A DNA stretch of 64,000 nucleotides from Aquimarina muelleri DSM 19832 (GCF_000430665.1 NZ_AUML01000001.1:124001-188000); one strand, 5' to 3'; positions 1-8,795 are shown, counted from the stretch's first letter. The notes: generated by a model not told the origin, from the letters alone. A program made the numbers and translations.

Positions 1-45
1 AAAATTCCTTCTTTCATTGCTTTTCTTTTTTAATCTAATTTTATC

Positions 46-146
46 TTTAATCCACATTGTGGAGTTTAATTCTTCAAGGCTTTCCTCAAAAACAAAATGT
101 GTTTTTTGGAAGCATACCTCATGAGTTTACTCCGAGGTTATTGATT
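46..146 (-). repeat. Dispersed degenerate repeat, copy 1
   Basis: This intergenic stretch matches 51677-51776 at roughly 85 of 100 positions by eye, and matches a shorter stretch at 49495-49545. Read on the minus strand, one frame gives the peptide core FVFEESLEELNSTMWIK and stays open to the window edge at base 1. Upstream there is a stop, and relative to copy 2 an extra base in an A-run. The first 196 bases hold nothing else I recognise. I see the similarity directly; that it is a decayed coding sequence is inference. Confidence 0.7.
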
Positions 147-196
147 TATAATATAAGTGAATCCTATTTTGTGTTAGTATAACAAAATTTGATATA

Positions 197-916
197 CTAA
201 ATAGGATTTGCTCCTATAATTAAAACTACAGGCATCTGTAGGGTACTTTTTTTGATTTTTTCTTCAATATTCCCTAAGGTACCAGTCATAATTTCTTGAT
301 TAGTTCTGGATACGTTAGAAGCTGCATTTACAGGGATACTATCATCTTTGCATACCTCTAAAAGTTTTGGGATAATTCTGTTAAGGCTTTTAAGTCCCAT
401 GTATATTGAAATGGTATTTCCTGCCTTAAGCATATGTGCAATACCTGTAAGTTGTTCAAAAGAGTAATCTGCAGTATGTGCTGTGCATATAAGCATTGCA
501 TTGGATTTGTTTCTTTCGGTAATAGGGATATTAAAAATATTGGCTGCAGCAAGTGCGGCAGAAATACCTGGGATTACCTCAAAAGGGATATTTTTTTCGG
601 TCAAATATCGTGCTTCTTCGGCTGCTCTTCCATAAACATATGGGTCTCCAGATTTTAGACGTACGACTCTCTTGCCTTTAAGGTGATATTTGTGCAATAA
701 ATCATTGATTTTTTGTTGTCTTTCTAGTTGATCGGAAGCATCCCCAAATTTACGACCGACATATATTTTTTCGGCAACTTTATTTATTGCTAATATAGGA
801 TCAGAAACGAGATTATCGTGCAAAATCACATCAGCTTCTTGAATTAGTCGAGATGCTTTTATAGTTAATAAATCCGGATCTCCCGGGCCGGCTCCTACAA
901 TAGTTACAGCATACAT
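197..916 (-). CDS. cobA: Uroporphyrinogen-III C-methyltransferase
   Basis: SAM-dependent methylation of uroporphyrinogen III at C2 and C7 gives precorrin-2, the branch point to cobalamin and siroheme. The 239-residue protein has the single-domain length of the family. The N-terminal SAM-binding motif VGAGPGDPDLLT is at residues 7-18, RLKSGDPYVYGR at about 86-97, and PGISAALAAA at about 116-125. There is no fused CysG dehydrogenase/ferrochelatase or HemD domain. It is the last gene of the riboswitch-led operon, and its ATG overlaps the stop of the SDR gene by one base (TAATG). Because the window also holds a sulfate-reduction operon, its product could serve siroheme as well; the operon context favours cobamide synthesis. 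Family assignment is very safe. Confidence 0.95.
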   Translation of the reverse strand: MYAVTIVGAGPGDPDLLTIKASRLIQEADVILHDNLVSDPILAINKVAEKIYVGRKFGDASDQLERQQKINDLLHKYHLKGKRVVRLKSGDPYVYGRAAEEARYLTEKNIPFEVIPGISAALAAANIFNIPITERNKSNAMLICTAHTADYSFEQLTGIAHMLKAGNTISIYMGLKSLNRIIPKLLEVCKDDSIPVNAASNVSRTNQEIMTGTLGNIEEKIKKSTLQMPVVLIIGANPI

Positions 917-1731
917 TATGAAATTAGTTTTAATGGATCTGGGTAAATATATGTATATCCTAAAAGAGTTTTACTTTTGGTGTTGGATATAATTTTAAAG
1001 TCTGTTTCTTTTTGTTGAATAAAATTAGGAGGAGTAAGCCCTATGTTTTTAGCTGCAAGAATATAGTATTCCTTTCTAATAGGATGCTTGTCAGCACAAC
1101 CATTTATGATTTCCCCCCAAACATTCTTTTCTATAACCGCATTTATCAATCCTATGCAGTCATCTCTATGAATTACATTAATAGGTGCGTCTCCATTTTG
1201 TACATTTTTTTTATTAGCAAGAAACCGACCAGGTAAACGATCTTCTCCAATAAGACCAGATAAACGAATAATAGTCACCCGATCTTTTAAATGTTCTTGT
1301 AATAGCTTTTCTACAGCAGCAACAGCTTTACCAGATTCTTTTTCTGGTTGTATAGCTAATGTTTCTAAGACTTCTCCATTAGTATTTTGATATACTGATG
1401 TAGAACTAATAAAGATTACTTTTTGATCTTCAGAAATAAACGGAAGTATATGTTGTATTTGTTCTTGATATATACTTATAATATTAGGAATTCGTTTAGG
1501 AGGAAAATTAATAACGATAACTTCACTTTCTTTTAAAAAGGCGATATAGTTTTCTTGTTTAGATTCCCCCAGAGTAAAAAGATGAGGTGTGATTCCTTTT
1601 TCTTTTAAAACCTCTAGTTTATTTGGTGTAGTTGTAGAACCTTTTACGGGATCTCCCTTGGTGATGCGATTTATAGCGAATGGCAACCCTAGCCATCCGC
1701 AACCTAATACGCTTATTTTTTTAGACTTCAT
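916..1731 (-). CDS. Atypical SDR / NAD(P)-binding epimerase-like protein (YeeZ-like)
   Basis: A 271-residue Rossmann-fold protein. The dinucleotide-binding motif VLGCGWLGLP is at residues 8-17, and a strand followed by ISSTSVYQN near residue 110 resembles the catalytic-region Ser/Tyr of extended and atypical SDR proteins. It resembles the YeeZ/NAD-dependent epimerase group, whose substrates are mostly unknown. It overlaps the upstream [2Fe-2S] gene by 11 bases and the downstream cobA by one, so the three are surely one transcript under the cobalamin riboswitch. A role in precursor or cofactor handling for cobamides is inferred only from this position. I do not assign a reaction. Confidence 0.75.
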   Translation of the reverse strand: MKSKKISVLGCGWLGLPFAINRITKGDPVKGSTTTPNKLEVLKEKGITPHLFTLGESKQENYIAFLKESEVIVINFPPKRIPNIISIYQEQIQHILPFISEDQKVIFISSTSVYQNTNGEVLETLAIQPEKESGKAVAAVEKLLQEHLKDRVTIIRLSGLIGEDRLPGRFLANKKNVQNGDAPINVIHRDDCIGLINAVIEKNVWGEIINGCADKHPIRKEYYILAAKNIGLTPPNFIQQKETDFKIISNTKSKTLLGYTYIYPDPLKLIS

Positions 1732-2542
1732 TATTTATTCTAATATTGTTTGGTGACATAGCAAGGTAAACAGTAAGAATGTGCTCCCATGTAGAGGTAT
1801 CCTTTTCTTTAATCCAAAGTGTTACCAGATGCTTTCCTTTTTTATTTTTTAGGCGAATTGCCTTGGTAAAGATAGTAGTTTTTTTAAGCCAGATTACCTC
1901 TGCGATACTTACTTTTCGATCTGCTATTTCTTCTGAAATGTCTTTAGGGATTCCTGCAATTGCTAATTGCAAATCCACTTCTTTACCTGTAATTACAACC
2001 TCATAAAGATCTGTGTAATCTACTTGGTGTGGAGATGTTATTTCAATAATCTTATGATCATACTGTTGTATAGCAATAGGTCTAGGTTCTTGAAATAAGT
2101 ATTTGAATAATGGATAGAGGTGTTGGTCTGATGCAAAAGATCGGGCAATTAAAACTTCTCCTAATTCTGGATCTATTTTAGAATTGAAAACAACTGGAGC
2201 TACAGTTTTTTCATTATTGCTAGTTAACATTGACCAGCCTTCTTTATATAACAAGTATTCTTCTACAGGCAGATCTTTTTCTAAATGAGATTTTAGTATA
2301 GATACTGCTTTATCGGGAGTAAGATTTTTGTACCAAAAATTACCAGGTTGTACAATCCATGTTGGAGCATCCTCGCATCTACCATTACATCTGGTTTTTA
2401 TGGTATGTGTGGTATCCCAAAATTTTTTATTACGAAGATAAGCTCTGGCTTCGCGTATGGCGATCTCACCTTTCGCTTTTTGACAAGATCCTCCGTCACA
2501 AAACTGGAAGGTAGTGTTTACTTTACTTATGTTTTTTCCCAT
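1721..2542 (-). CDS. Thioredoxin-like [2Fe-2S] ferredoxin domain protein
   Basis: A 273-residue protein whose first 70 residues carry four cysteines spaced C15-x4-C20 and C52-x3-C56. That is the pattern of thioredoxin-like [2Fe-2S] ferredoxins (NuoE-like). The remaining 200 residues have no motif I recognise; residues 75-110 look helical. There is no signal peptide, so it is probably cytoplasmic. It is the first gene after the cobalamin riboswitch, 90 bases downstream of the aptamer, and overlaps the SDR gene. Related ferredoxin-domain genes occur in cobalamin gene clusters of Bacteroidetes, to my recollection. An electron-transfer role, for example in cobalt reduction or a redox step of corrin synthesis, is possible but unproven. 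Confidence 0.75.
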   Translation of the reverse strand: MGKNISKVNTTFQFCDGGSCQKAKGEIAIREARAYLRNKKFWDTTHTIKTRCNGRCEDAPTWIVQPGNFWYKNLTPDKAVSILKSHLEKDLPVEEYLLYKEGWSMLTSNNEKTVAPVVFNSKIDPELGEVLIARSFASDQHLYPLFKYLFQEPRPIAIQQYDHKIIEITSPHQVDYTDLYEVVITGKEVDLQLAIAGIPKDISEEIADRKVSIAEVIWLKKTTIFTKAIRLKNKKGKHLVTLWIKEKDTSTWEHILTVYLAMSPNNIRINNEV

Positions 2543-2631
2543 GATTAAAAGAAATAAAACAGGAAAAGAAGCTAATACAGGAATATGTTTTTTTAGATAC
2601 TAAAAAATAATAAGAATCCCTGTTTGTAACC

Positions 2632-2815
2632 AACTCTTTACCCGAGAGTTACTATTATGTTTCGATACATGGCAGGTCTCCTGACTTTACACAATTATGA
2701 AGACCTTCCCATAGCCTTGCTACAGTGGTATATAGATCATAATTTTTAAATGTGTATTACAGTTGCGGGAACAGTTTTGGATTTACACCAAATTCCCTTT
2801 TCATCTTTTGTTTCC
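2632..2815 (-). promoter_or_regulatory. Cobalamin (AdoCbl) riboswitch
   Basis: Read on the minus strand, this region contains the conserved aptamer signatures GTTCCCGCAACTGTAAT near 2756-2774, a CCACTG box near 2724-2730 and the B12-box AGTCAGGAGACCTGCC at 2671-2686. Next comes a hairpin AACTCT/AGAGTT at 2632-2650 that may belong to the expression platform. The aptamer fills the gap between the ATPase gene and the [2Fe-2S] gene, so it directly controls the 1721-2542, 916-1731 and 197-916 genes. The exact 5' boundary is estimated. Confidence 0.93.
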
Positions 2816-2854
2816 AAAAGAACCATAAATCATTAGCGAAGATACTTTTTTTGA

Positions 2855-3379
2855 TTAAATAATGGATCGTATAAAATCTACACGTTTTGTTAAAGTTGTT
2901 TTTGGTACAATTTTAATGGTAAACCCAAGGTTTAGGTATACTTCTGTAAGATAATAATGTATATGTTCTGCTTCTGGATAAGATTGAGGACGTTGGGGGT
3001 CATTTACATAAATTTCTTTCCAGAGGGGAAGGAAGAATACAGTAGAGGAGTAGTATGTTTTAAATGGGAATTTAGATATATATTCTGGGATAGAATACGA
3101 TTTTGTTTTTAGGTATGCAATAATGTCGGGTAATCCACGATCTACAAAAGTGTTTTCTGAAATAAAAGAGTCTAATTCTTTGATGGTTTGTTGGTATACC
3201 AAATCAGCAAATCCACTAAGATCTTCCCAAGGAGTTTTATTGCTTTTTATCTTTTGTTGATGGATAATTGTTTTTCTGGAAATTTCTTCAAAACAAGAAT
3301 ACCCATTTTCTTCTAATGTATGGATTAGACTTGTTTTTCCTGTCCCAGGAGCTCCAGTAATAATGTATCTTTTGTGCAT
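2855..3379 (-). CDS. P-loop ATPase (AAA_28-like) in cobalamin cluster
   Basis: A 174-residue single-domain NTPase with Walker A GAPGTGKT at residues 8-15 and the motif TFVDRGLPD near residue 100. It resembles the small AAA_28/predicted-ATPase family, relatives of NadR-type kinases. Its start overlaps the cbiB stop by one base, which makes it the last gene of the cobQ-cobD-cbiB operon, directly before the cobalamin riboswitch. The window has no cobU, cobS or cobT. This kinase-like fold sits where a cobinamide kinase might be expected, but it lacks the GGxRSGKS motif of CobU. Substrate unknown; a nucleotide-dependent role in cobamide assembly is inference. Confidence 0.75.
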   Translation of the reverse strand: MHKRYIITGAPGTGKTSLIHTLEENGYSCFEEISRKTIIHQQKIKSNKTPWEDLSGFADLVYQQTIKELDSFISENTFVDRGLPDIIAYLKTKSYSIPEYISKFPFKTYYSSTVFFLPLWKEIYVNDPQRPQSYPEAEHIHYYLTEVYLNLGFTIKIVPKTTLTKRVDFIRSII

Positions 3380-4305
3380 TATAAAAAATAGTAGACACTA
3401 CAAATTAGGAGTACAAATATAAATGTTACTTTTTGATTGATGCTTGCTACTGTTTTTATTTCCTCATCTTTTAAAATTCGATCATTGTTTCCGATAAAAG
3501 GTTTGTCTATTAGTTTGCCATGATAATAATTAGGTCCTCCAAATTTACAATCCAGAATTGCAGCAAGGGCAGCTTCGGGATATCCTGCATTAGGGCTAGA
3601 ATGTTGCTTGCCATATTGTATTACAAAAGAAATTTTATGCAATTTAAATGTAACTAATAACATTAGAAAAGCTGTAATTCTTGCTGGAATATAATTAGCT
3701 ACATCGTCTAGTTTGGCAGCAAATTTGCCAAAATTTATATATCTCTCATTTTTATAACCTATCATAGAGTCTAAAGTGTTAATCATTTTATAACTCATGG
3801 CTCCTGTTACGCCAAATAAGGCATAATAAAACAGAGGAGCAATTACCCCATCACTAAGATTTTCGGATAATGTTTCGAATACTGCCGTTTTTATTTGTTG
3901 CGAATTTAATTGATCAGTTTCTCTACCAACAATCCAGGATAATCGTTTTCTGCCTTGTTCCAGACTTTGTTCTAAAGCTTTAAAAACAGCTTTGCCCTCA
4001 TCTATTAAACTTTTATTTGCTAATGCATAAAAAACGAATATTGAAGTGTATATATTATGAAGTATAGGATATGGGGTAGCTATGACATGCGTTGAATAAA
4101 AAAATAAGATAGTGATAGTTAGCAATAGTATAGTGAGTAACCCGCCTTTCTGAAAAGCAAATGGGGAGGTGTTTAGTTGATCTTCGCCATATTGTATTGC
4201 ATTGCCAAATATCCGTATAGGATGAGGTAACCATCTGGGATCTCCTAGTAGTAAATCGAGAATGTATCCTATGATTAGAGGAGTAATTATTGTAGTATAC
4301 TCCAT
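3379..4305 (-). CDS. cbiB: Adenosylcobinamide-phosphate synthase
   Basis: This integral membrane enzyme joins adenosylcobyric acid to (R)-1-amino-2-propanol phosphate. The 308 residues start with the family signature GYILDLLLGDPRWLPHPIR (about 13-31). They also contain DEGKAVFKALEQ, SENLSDGVIAPLFYYALFG and KLDDVANYIPARITA, all typical of CbiB/CobD-type synthases, and several membrane spans including one at the C terminus. The start overlaps the cobD aminotransferase-like gene by 19 bases and the stop overlaps the ATPase gene. Its partner substrate is made by the neighbouring CobD decarboxylase, which fits the operon. Confidence 0.95.
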   Translation of the reverse strand: MEYTTIITPLIIGYILDLLLGDPRWLPHPIRIFGNAIQYGEDQLNTSPFAFQKGGLLTILLLTITILFFYSTHVIATPYPILHNIYTSIFVFYALANKSLIDEGKAVFKALEQSLEQGRKRLSWIVGRETDQLNSQQIKTAVFETLSENLSDGVIAPLFYYALFGVTGAMSYKMINTLDSMIGYKNERYINFGKFAAKLDDVANYIPARITAFLMLLVTFKLHKISFVIQYGKQHSSPNAGYPEAALAAILDCKFGGPNYYHGKLIDKPFIGNNDRILKDEEIKTVASINQKVTFIFVLLICSVYYFL

Positions 4306-5309
4306 TGCTGTAATGCATTAACTAATAGCTCGTTTTTTTTAGGATCTTGACTTGCAATCCTAATATAATGTTCGTCTAATCCTCTAAAATTAGAAGCGTC
4401 TCTGATAAGAAGATGGTGCGTATGTGCTAAATAATTTTTAAGAGAGGAGGCGTTAGGTTTCTCTAATTGAACTAAAAAATAATTGGTTTCAGATGGGATA
4501 ACAGTTAGTCCTTTTATAGTATTTACTTGTTGTTGTAATTTCTTACAATAGTCAAGGAGTATTGCCATATTTGGTTGTAAATCTTTATAGTTTTCGAAAA
4601 TAAATTTTCCTGCTTCGATTGCCATAGTATTAACACTCCAAGGCATTTTTGATTGCTGAAGTTTTTCTCCTGTTTGTTTACTACATAAAATATACCCTAG
4701 TCTTAATCCTGGTATAGAAAATAATTTAGTTAATGATTTTACAATAATAAGATTATTATATTTTTCTAAAAGCAAAACACAAGATTCTGTTTTAAAAGTA
4801 AAATCAATATAAGCTTCATCCACTATAAACATTGTATTAGGAAAATTCTTTACCATTTTTTCTATTTCTAATACTGAATTACTAAACCCGTTAGGGTTAT
4901 TGGGATTACATAAAAACACCAAATCTTCATTAAAAGAAATATTTGTTACCTCAGAGCGATCATAATAACGAATTTTTAAAGCACTTTTTTTACAAGCATC
5001 TTCATACTCAGAAAAAGTAGGAATGCCTATTGCTGCTTTTTTACCCCAAAACACAGAGGTAATGTTGTAAAAAGCTTCTGTAGCACCATTAGTGATTAGT
5101 ACTTGAAAGGCATCTAACTCATGAAATTCTGCTACTTTTTGCGTTAAAACATCGGCATTTGGAGTGGGGTAATTTGCAATAAGGGGTAATTGTTGCCCTA
5201 AATACGACAATATTTTTTTAGAAGTTCCTTCATACCAAATATTAGAACTAAAGTTTGCTTTAAACGGTATGTTGTAACGATAGCCGTCATCTCCATGTCC
5301 GTATATCAT
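4287..5309 (-). CDS. cobD: Threonine-phosphate decarboxylase (PLP fold type I)
   Basis: A 340-residue class I/II aminotransferase-fold protein. It has the PLP-binding SLTKLFSIPGLRLGY region around residue 190, the NPNNPNG motif near 135 and DEAY near 165. Sequence alone cannot fully separate histidinol-phosphate aminotransferase (HisC) from L-threonine-O-3-phosphate decarboxylase. The position between cobQ (4-base overlap) and cbiB (19-base overlap) makes the decarboxylase, source of aminopropanol phosphate for the nucleotide loop, by far the best call. Cytoplasmic. Confidence 0.9.
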   Translation of the reverse strand: MIYGHGDDGYRYNIPFKANFSSNIWYEGTSKKILSYLGQQLPLIANYPTPNADVLTQKVAEFHELDAFQVLITNGATEAFYNITSVFWGKKAAIGIPTFSEYEDACKKSALKIRYYDRSEVTNISFNEDLVFLCNPNNPNGFSNSVLEIEKMVKNFPNTMFIVDEAYIDFTFKTESCVLLLEKYNNLIIVKSLTKLFSIPGLRLGYILCSKQTGEKLQQSKMPWSVNTMAIEAGKFIFENYKDLQPNMAILLDYCKKLQQQVNTIKGLTVIPSETNYFLVQLEKPNASSLKNYLAHTHHLLIRDASNFRGLDEHYIRIASQDPKKNELLVNALQQWSILQ

Positions 5310-6769
5310 AATATGGTATGCATTTCAGCGATAATAGAATCAATATCCATGTTTTCTTCTAATAAGTTAGCTAGTTTGTCATAATTTTCTTCTTTATAAG
5401 CCTTATAATTAAAAAATGTTTTTTTATTTGTAAAATCATGTAAAAGATCTTCAATCACCTCATTATGATCTAAAATGCCATGAATATAGGTTCCCCAACA
5501 ATTACCTTGTATCGATCCTTCGGGATTGTTACTTATATAGTTTAACGGTTTGCAATCTTGCCCTATAGTTTGCCCCATGTGGATTTCATATCCCATAAGT
5601 TTTTTGGGTGAATTTTTATAAGTAAAACTACATTGCGTAGTGGTTTTTTCTGAAGTTAATATGGTGTGTATAGAAAAAATGCCTAATCCGGGAATTGCTT
5701 TAATATCGCTTTCTACTCCCAAAGGATCTTTAATTGTTTTTCCTAACATTTGATATCCACCACAAATACCAATAATAGGTTTTTGTAATTCATTGGCTTC
5801 TAATATTACTTTAGCAATTCCTTTCTCCCTAAGAAAAATCAGATCTTGTATGGTGTTTTTACTTCCTGGTAAAATAATAATATCTGCTTTGGCTATGTCT
5901 TTAGGATCGTTAGAGTAAAAAAGATGTGTTCTGGGATCTTTTTCCAGAACATTAAAATCTGTATAATTAGAAATATATGGCAGTAATACCACTGCGATAT
6001 TGATTTGTCCAATTGCTATAGTTTGCTGTTTTTTTTGCAAAGCTACAGAATCTTCTTCTTCAATATAAATATCTTTGGCATATGGTATGATTCCTAAAAC
6101 AGGGATTCCTGTTAGTTTTTTTAACATACTTTTTCCTTCTTCAAATAAAGAAATATCCCCTCTAAACTTATTAATAATAATACCTTTTATCAATTCTTTT
6201 TCCCAAGGTTCTAAAAGCGCGATTGATCCATATATACTAGCGAAGACCCCTCCTTTGTCGATATCTGCAATAAGAAAAACATTTGCTTCTGCTGCCTTAG
6301 CCATTCGCATGTTTACAATATCTCTATGTTTAAGATTAAGTTCACTAATGCTTCCTGCTCCTTCTAATACAATGGGATTGTAGCTTTGTTGAAGTCTTGT
6401 AAATGCGGCTTTGGCTTCTTCAAAAAGATGCATTTTATTATTTCCTAAAAAATATTCTTTAATAGTTTGATCTCCTATAGGTTTACCATGTAAAACAACT
6501 TGAGATTTATTTGCTCCAGAAGGTTTTAATAAAATAGGATTCATATCAGTAGAAGACTCAATTTTACAAGCCTCAGCTTGCACTGCTTGTGCTCTTCCGA
6601 TCTCTAAGCCATCTGTGGTAACAAAACTGTTAAGGGACATGTTTTGTGCCTTAAATGGGGCAGGAGAATACCCTTTTTGTTTAAGCAGTCTACAGATGCC
6701 TGTTACAATAATACTCTTACCAACATCCGATCCTGTACCCACAAACATAATAGGGCGTAATTTTTTCAT
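5306..6769 (-). CDS. cobQ: Cobyric acid synthase (glutamine-hydrolysing)
   Basis: CobQ/CbiP amidates adenosylcobyrinic acid a,c-diamide at four positions using glutamine and ATP. The 487 residues have the usual family length and two domains. The N-terminal dethiobiotin-synthetase-like part has FVGTGSDVGKS (9-19) and FKAQNMSLNS. The class I amidotransferase part has the nucleophile in GICGGYQMLG (near 330) and the histidine in GTYIHGILDH (near 425). It is the first gene of the minus-strand block and overlaps cobD by four bases. Upstream I find no second riboswitch; a CAAAATTA at 6795-6802 would be a -7 box on the minus strand. That B12 senses only the downstream half of the block is worth noting. 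Confidence 0.96.
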   Translation of the reverse strand: MKKLRPIMFVGTGSDVGKSIIVTGICRLLKQKGYSPAPFKAQNMSLNSFVTTDGLEIGRAQAVQAEACKIESSTDMNPILLKPSGANKSQVVLHGKPIGDQTIKEYFLGNNKMHLFEEAKAAFTRLQQSYNPIVLEGAGSISELNLKHRDIVNMRMAKAAEANVFLIADIDKGGVFASIYGSIALLEPWEKELIKGIIINKFRGDISLFEEGKSMLKKLTGIPVLGIIPYAKDIYIEEEDSVALQKKQQTIAIGQINIAVVLLPYISNYTDFNVLEKDPRTHLFYSNDPKDIAKADIIILPGSKNTIQDLIFLREKGIAKVILEANELQKPIIGICGGYQMLGKTIKDPLGVESDIKAIPGLGIFSIHTILTSEKTTTQCSFTYKNSPKKLMGYEIHMGQTIGQDCKPLNYISNNPEGSIQGNCWGTYIHGILDHNEVIEDLLHDFTNKKTFFNYKAYKEENYDKLANLLEENMDIDSIIAEMHTIL

Positions 6770-7015
6770 CTTTATTTATGCAATGAATGAACTTCAAAAT
6801 TAATTAAATAATTGGGTTGATCTGTTTTTTTTTTTTGAATAGAAAGAAAATTCTGTTTTAGGTATTAAAGCTTTTTTGTGAAATTCTTCAAATCGAATAA
6901 ATATGTGTTTAATCGAAGATTTATTTCTTTGTTGAATGATTTTTAATCTTTTGAAAGCTAGAATAGTAACTTTATTACATATTCAAAAAGAAACGGTTGC
7001 TTAAAAATATATGTG

Positions 7016-7237
7016 ATGAACAAGGATATAGATATTTCTGAAATAAGATGGATCATTCGTAATTTAATTGCATTTATAGCGGTTGAAGGAAAAGACTATG
7101 TGAGCGAAGCAAAGAAAAAAGAGTATGTGTCGGCTTATGTACATGTATTAATTAAGACTATCTATCTTATGGATGAAAAGCAAGAGTTTTCTATCATAGA
7201 AGATATCGCCGAGGATATTGCAAATTATCTCGAGTAA
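7016..7237 (+). CDS. Small hypothetical protein
   Basis: A 73-residue acidic protein from ATG at 7016; a GTG one codon earlier is also in frame. It is predicted mainly helical, with no cysteines, signal peptide or known motif. It is divergent from cobQ and followed after a short gap by the pentapeptide-repeat gene. The frame is clean and codon use resembles its neighbours. I do not recognise it. Confidence 0.5.
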   Translation: MNKDIDISEIRWIIRNLIAFIAVEGKDYVSEAKKKEYVSAYVHVLIKTIYLMDEKQEFSIIEDIAEDIANYLE

Positions 7238-7365
7238 TTTTTTTAGAAAAATCCCCCTATATTTTAGGTAAAGGAAGCTTTTTTGTTCTTGTGGAGAGTT
7301 TTCTTTTTTATTGTATCAATAACTTTTATATCTTTTCCGTGTTAAATATCCAAATCTATAACACG

Positions 7366-8490
7366 GTGAACGAACAAGAACATATAGAAAGATTGAAGAC
7401 TGAAAATAAGTTGCTTCAAGATAAACTAGATAAAATTAATAAAGGGGATCAGAAAAAAAGAAAATTTAGGTGGTGGCTTCTAAAAAAATCTACAGGACCT
7501 GTTTTTGGAAACCGACTTAAAAAAAGTGTAAGTGCAGCTATTACTGAATATAAGGAATATAAAACGGTTTCTGTAGATACAGTTTCTGATGTATCATCCA
7601 GTGTAATTTGGAGGTTTACAAGAATCGGTTTGTTTGCATTTTTATTTGCTGTAATACCTTCGTTAGTATTGGTTTTTCAAACCAAATTATTGATGAATCA
7701 AAATAAATTAATTACCAGTCAAAATAATTTGGTAGAAGCAGACCGTAGATCATCTTTAGTATTTGTAATGGGAGATGTTTTGGCAGATTTAAACGAAGAG
7801 TTAAAATATAAAGGCTCTGGAAGTCGTAATATAAGTAGAACACTAGAGGCTAGAATAATTGGTCTTTGTATGGCAATGAAACCATATCGATATATAGATA
7901 ATGGAGAGTTAATAGAAAATGCTATTAGTCCAGAACGGGGGCAGCTGTTATTTACATTGCTTAAAAGTGACTTGGGGTTAGAGTCATCACAAGATATTTT
8001 AAATTCTGCAGAATTTCAGTATACCAATTTTAGAAAAGTAAACTTAGGAAGAGGAGCTAATCTAAAATATGCTCGTTTAGATTATTCAGACTTTACAGAA
8101 GCCCAAATGCCAGAAACTAATTTAGAAAGAAGTGATCTAAAGGAGGTGCAAATGAGTAAAATAAATTTGTCAGATTCTAATTTAAAAAGAGCACGTTTGC
8201 AGAATGCTAATTTGCAAAAAGCTGAACTGCTAAGTGTTGATTTTACTAGTGCTAATTTATTTGGAGCAAATCTTACTGGGGCGGATCTTACTGGTGCGAT
8301 ATTATGGGGTACTAAACTAGAAAACACAAATTTAACAGATGCAATATTGGATAATGCAATCGTAGATAGAGAAGATTGGATAGATTATATTTCGAATACT
8401 TTGGACTTAAAGGGGGCTAGCGGTATAGAAAAGCGATATAAGATCAAAAAACAAGGAAAAAAACAATTTATTCTAGTTCCTAATAAATGA
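7366..8490 (+). CDS. Membrane-anchored pentapeptide-repeat protein
   Basis: Domains in order: a short coiled coil (HIERLKTENKLLQDKLD), a basic patch, one membrane span near FTRIGLFAFLFAVIPSLVLV, then about 20 A(N/D)LxX pentapeptide repeats, for example SANLFGANLTGADLTGAIL. A short charged tail follows. The repeats fold as a right-handed quadrilateral beta helix and usually mediate protein contacts; no enzyme is implied. The frame is open from a GTG at 7291. That start would add a hydrophobic, unnatural leader, so I prefer the GTG at 7366, which begins with a soluble helix. No ATG is available before residue 115, so a non-ATG start is unavoidable. Confidence 0.8.
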   Translation: MNEQEHIERLKTENKLLQDKLDKINKGDQKKRKFRWWLLKKSTGPVFGNRLKKSVSAAITEYKEYKTVSVDTVSDVSSSVIWRFTRIGLFAFLFAVIPSLVLVFQTKLLMNQNKLITSQNNLVEADRRSSLVFVMGDVLADLNEELKYKGSGSRNISRTLEARIIGLCMAMKPYRYIDNGELIENAISPERGQLLFTLLKSDLGLESSQDILNSAEFQYTNFRKVNLGRGANLKYARLDYSDFTEAQMPETNLERSDLKEVQMSKINLSDSNLKRARLQNANLQKAELLSVDFTSANLFGANLTGADLTGAILWGTKLENTNLTDAILDNAIVDREDWIDYISNTLDLKGASGIEKRYKIKKQGKKQFILVPNK

Positions 8491-8714
8491 TTTTTTCGAC
8501 TAAATACATGACAAAGATGTATAGGATATAAGAATGAGTTGATTTATCATTAGGTAGGAGAACAGAATCTGCTATTATAATGATTAAACAAAATAGATTT
8601 CAGTATAGTCCAAGGCGACAGAAAATACTTGTTTAGATAAGCATGCGATGTTTGTAATCCATATTCCCATAAGAATAAATTGTTAAGCTGTTTACGCAGG
8701 TAAATTAGGGCTTT

Positions 8715-8722
8715 TAGATTTG
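8715..8722 (+). promoter_or_regulatory. Candidate -7 box of the nitroreductase promoter
   Basis: TAGATTTG matches the Bacteroidetes -7 consensus TAnnTTTG exactly and lies 74 bases before the preferred ATG at 8796. No well-spaced -33 TTG is visible, so confidence is modest. The rest of 8491-8738 shows nothing I can name. Confidence 0.35.
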
Positions 8723-8795
8723 CAATACAGATTAATTATTGTGGATGCATATTTTTAATTCTGAGAATAATAACTTTACAGAAAAAATAAATTGT

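Noticed and set aside
2543..2631. Separate small gene between the riboswitch and the [2Fe-2S] gene
   Set aside because: No start codon with a credible frame; it is the riboswitch expression platform and leader.
7291..7365. Upstream GTG extension of the pentapeptide-repeat protein
   Set aside because: Adds an odd hydrophobic/aromatic leader before a natural soluble helix; the GTG at 7366 is preferred, though not proven.
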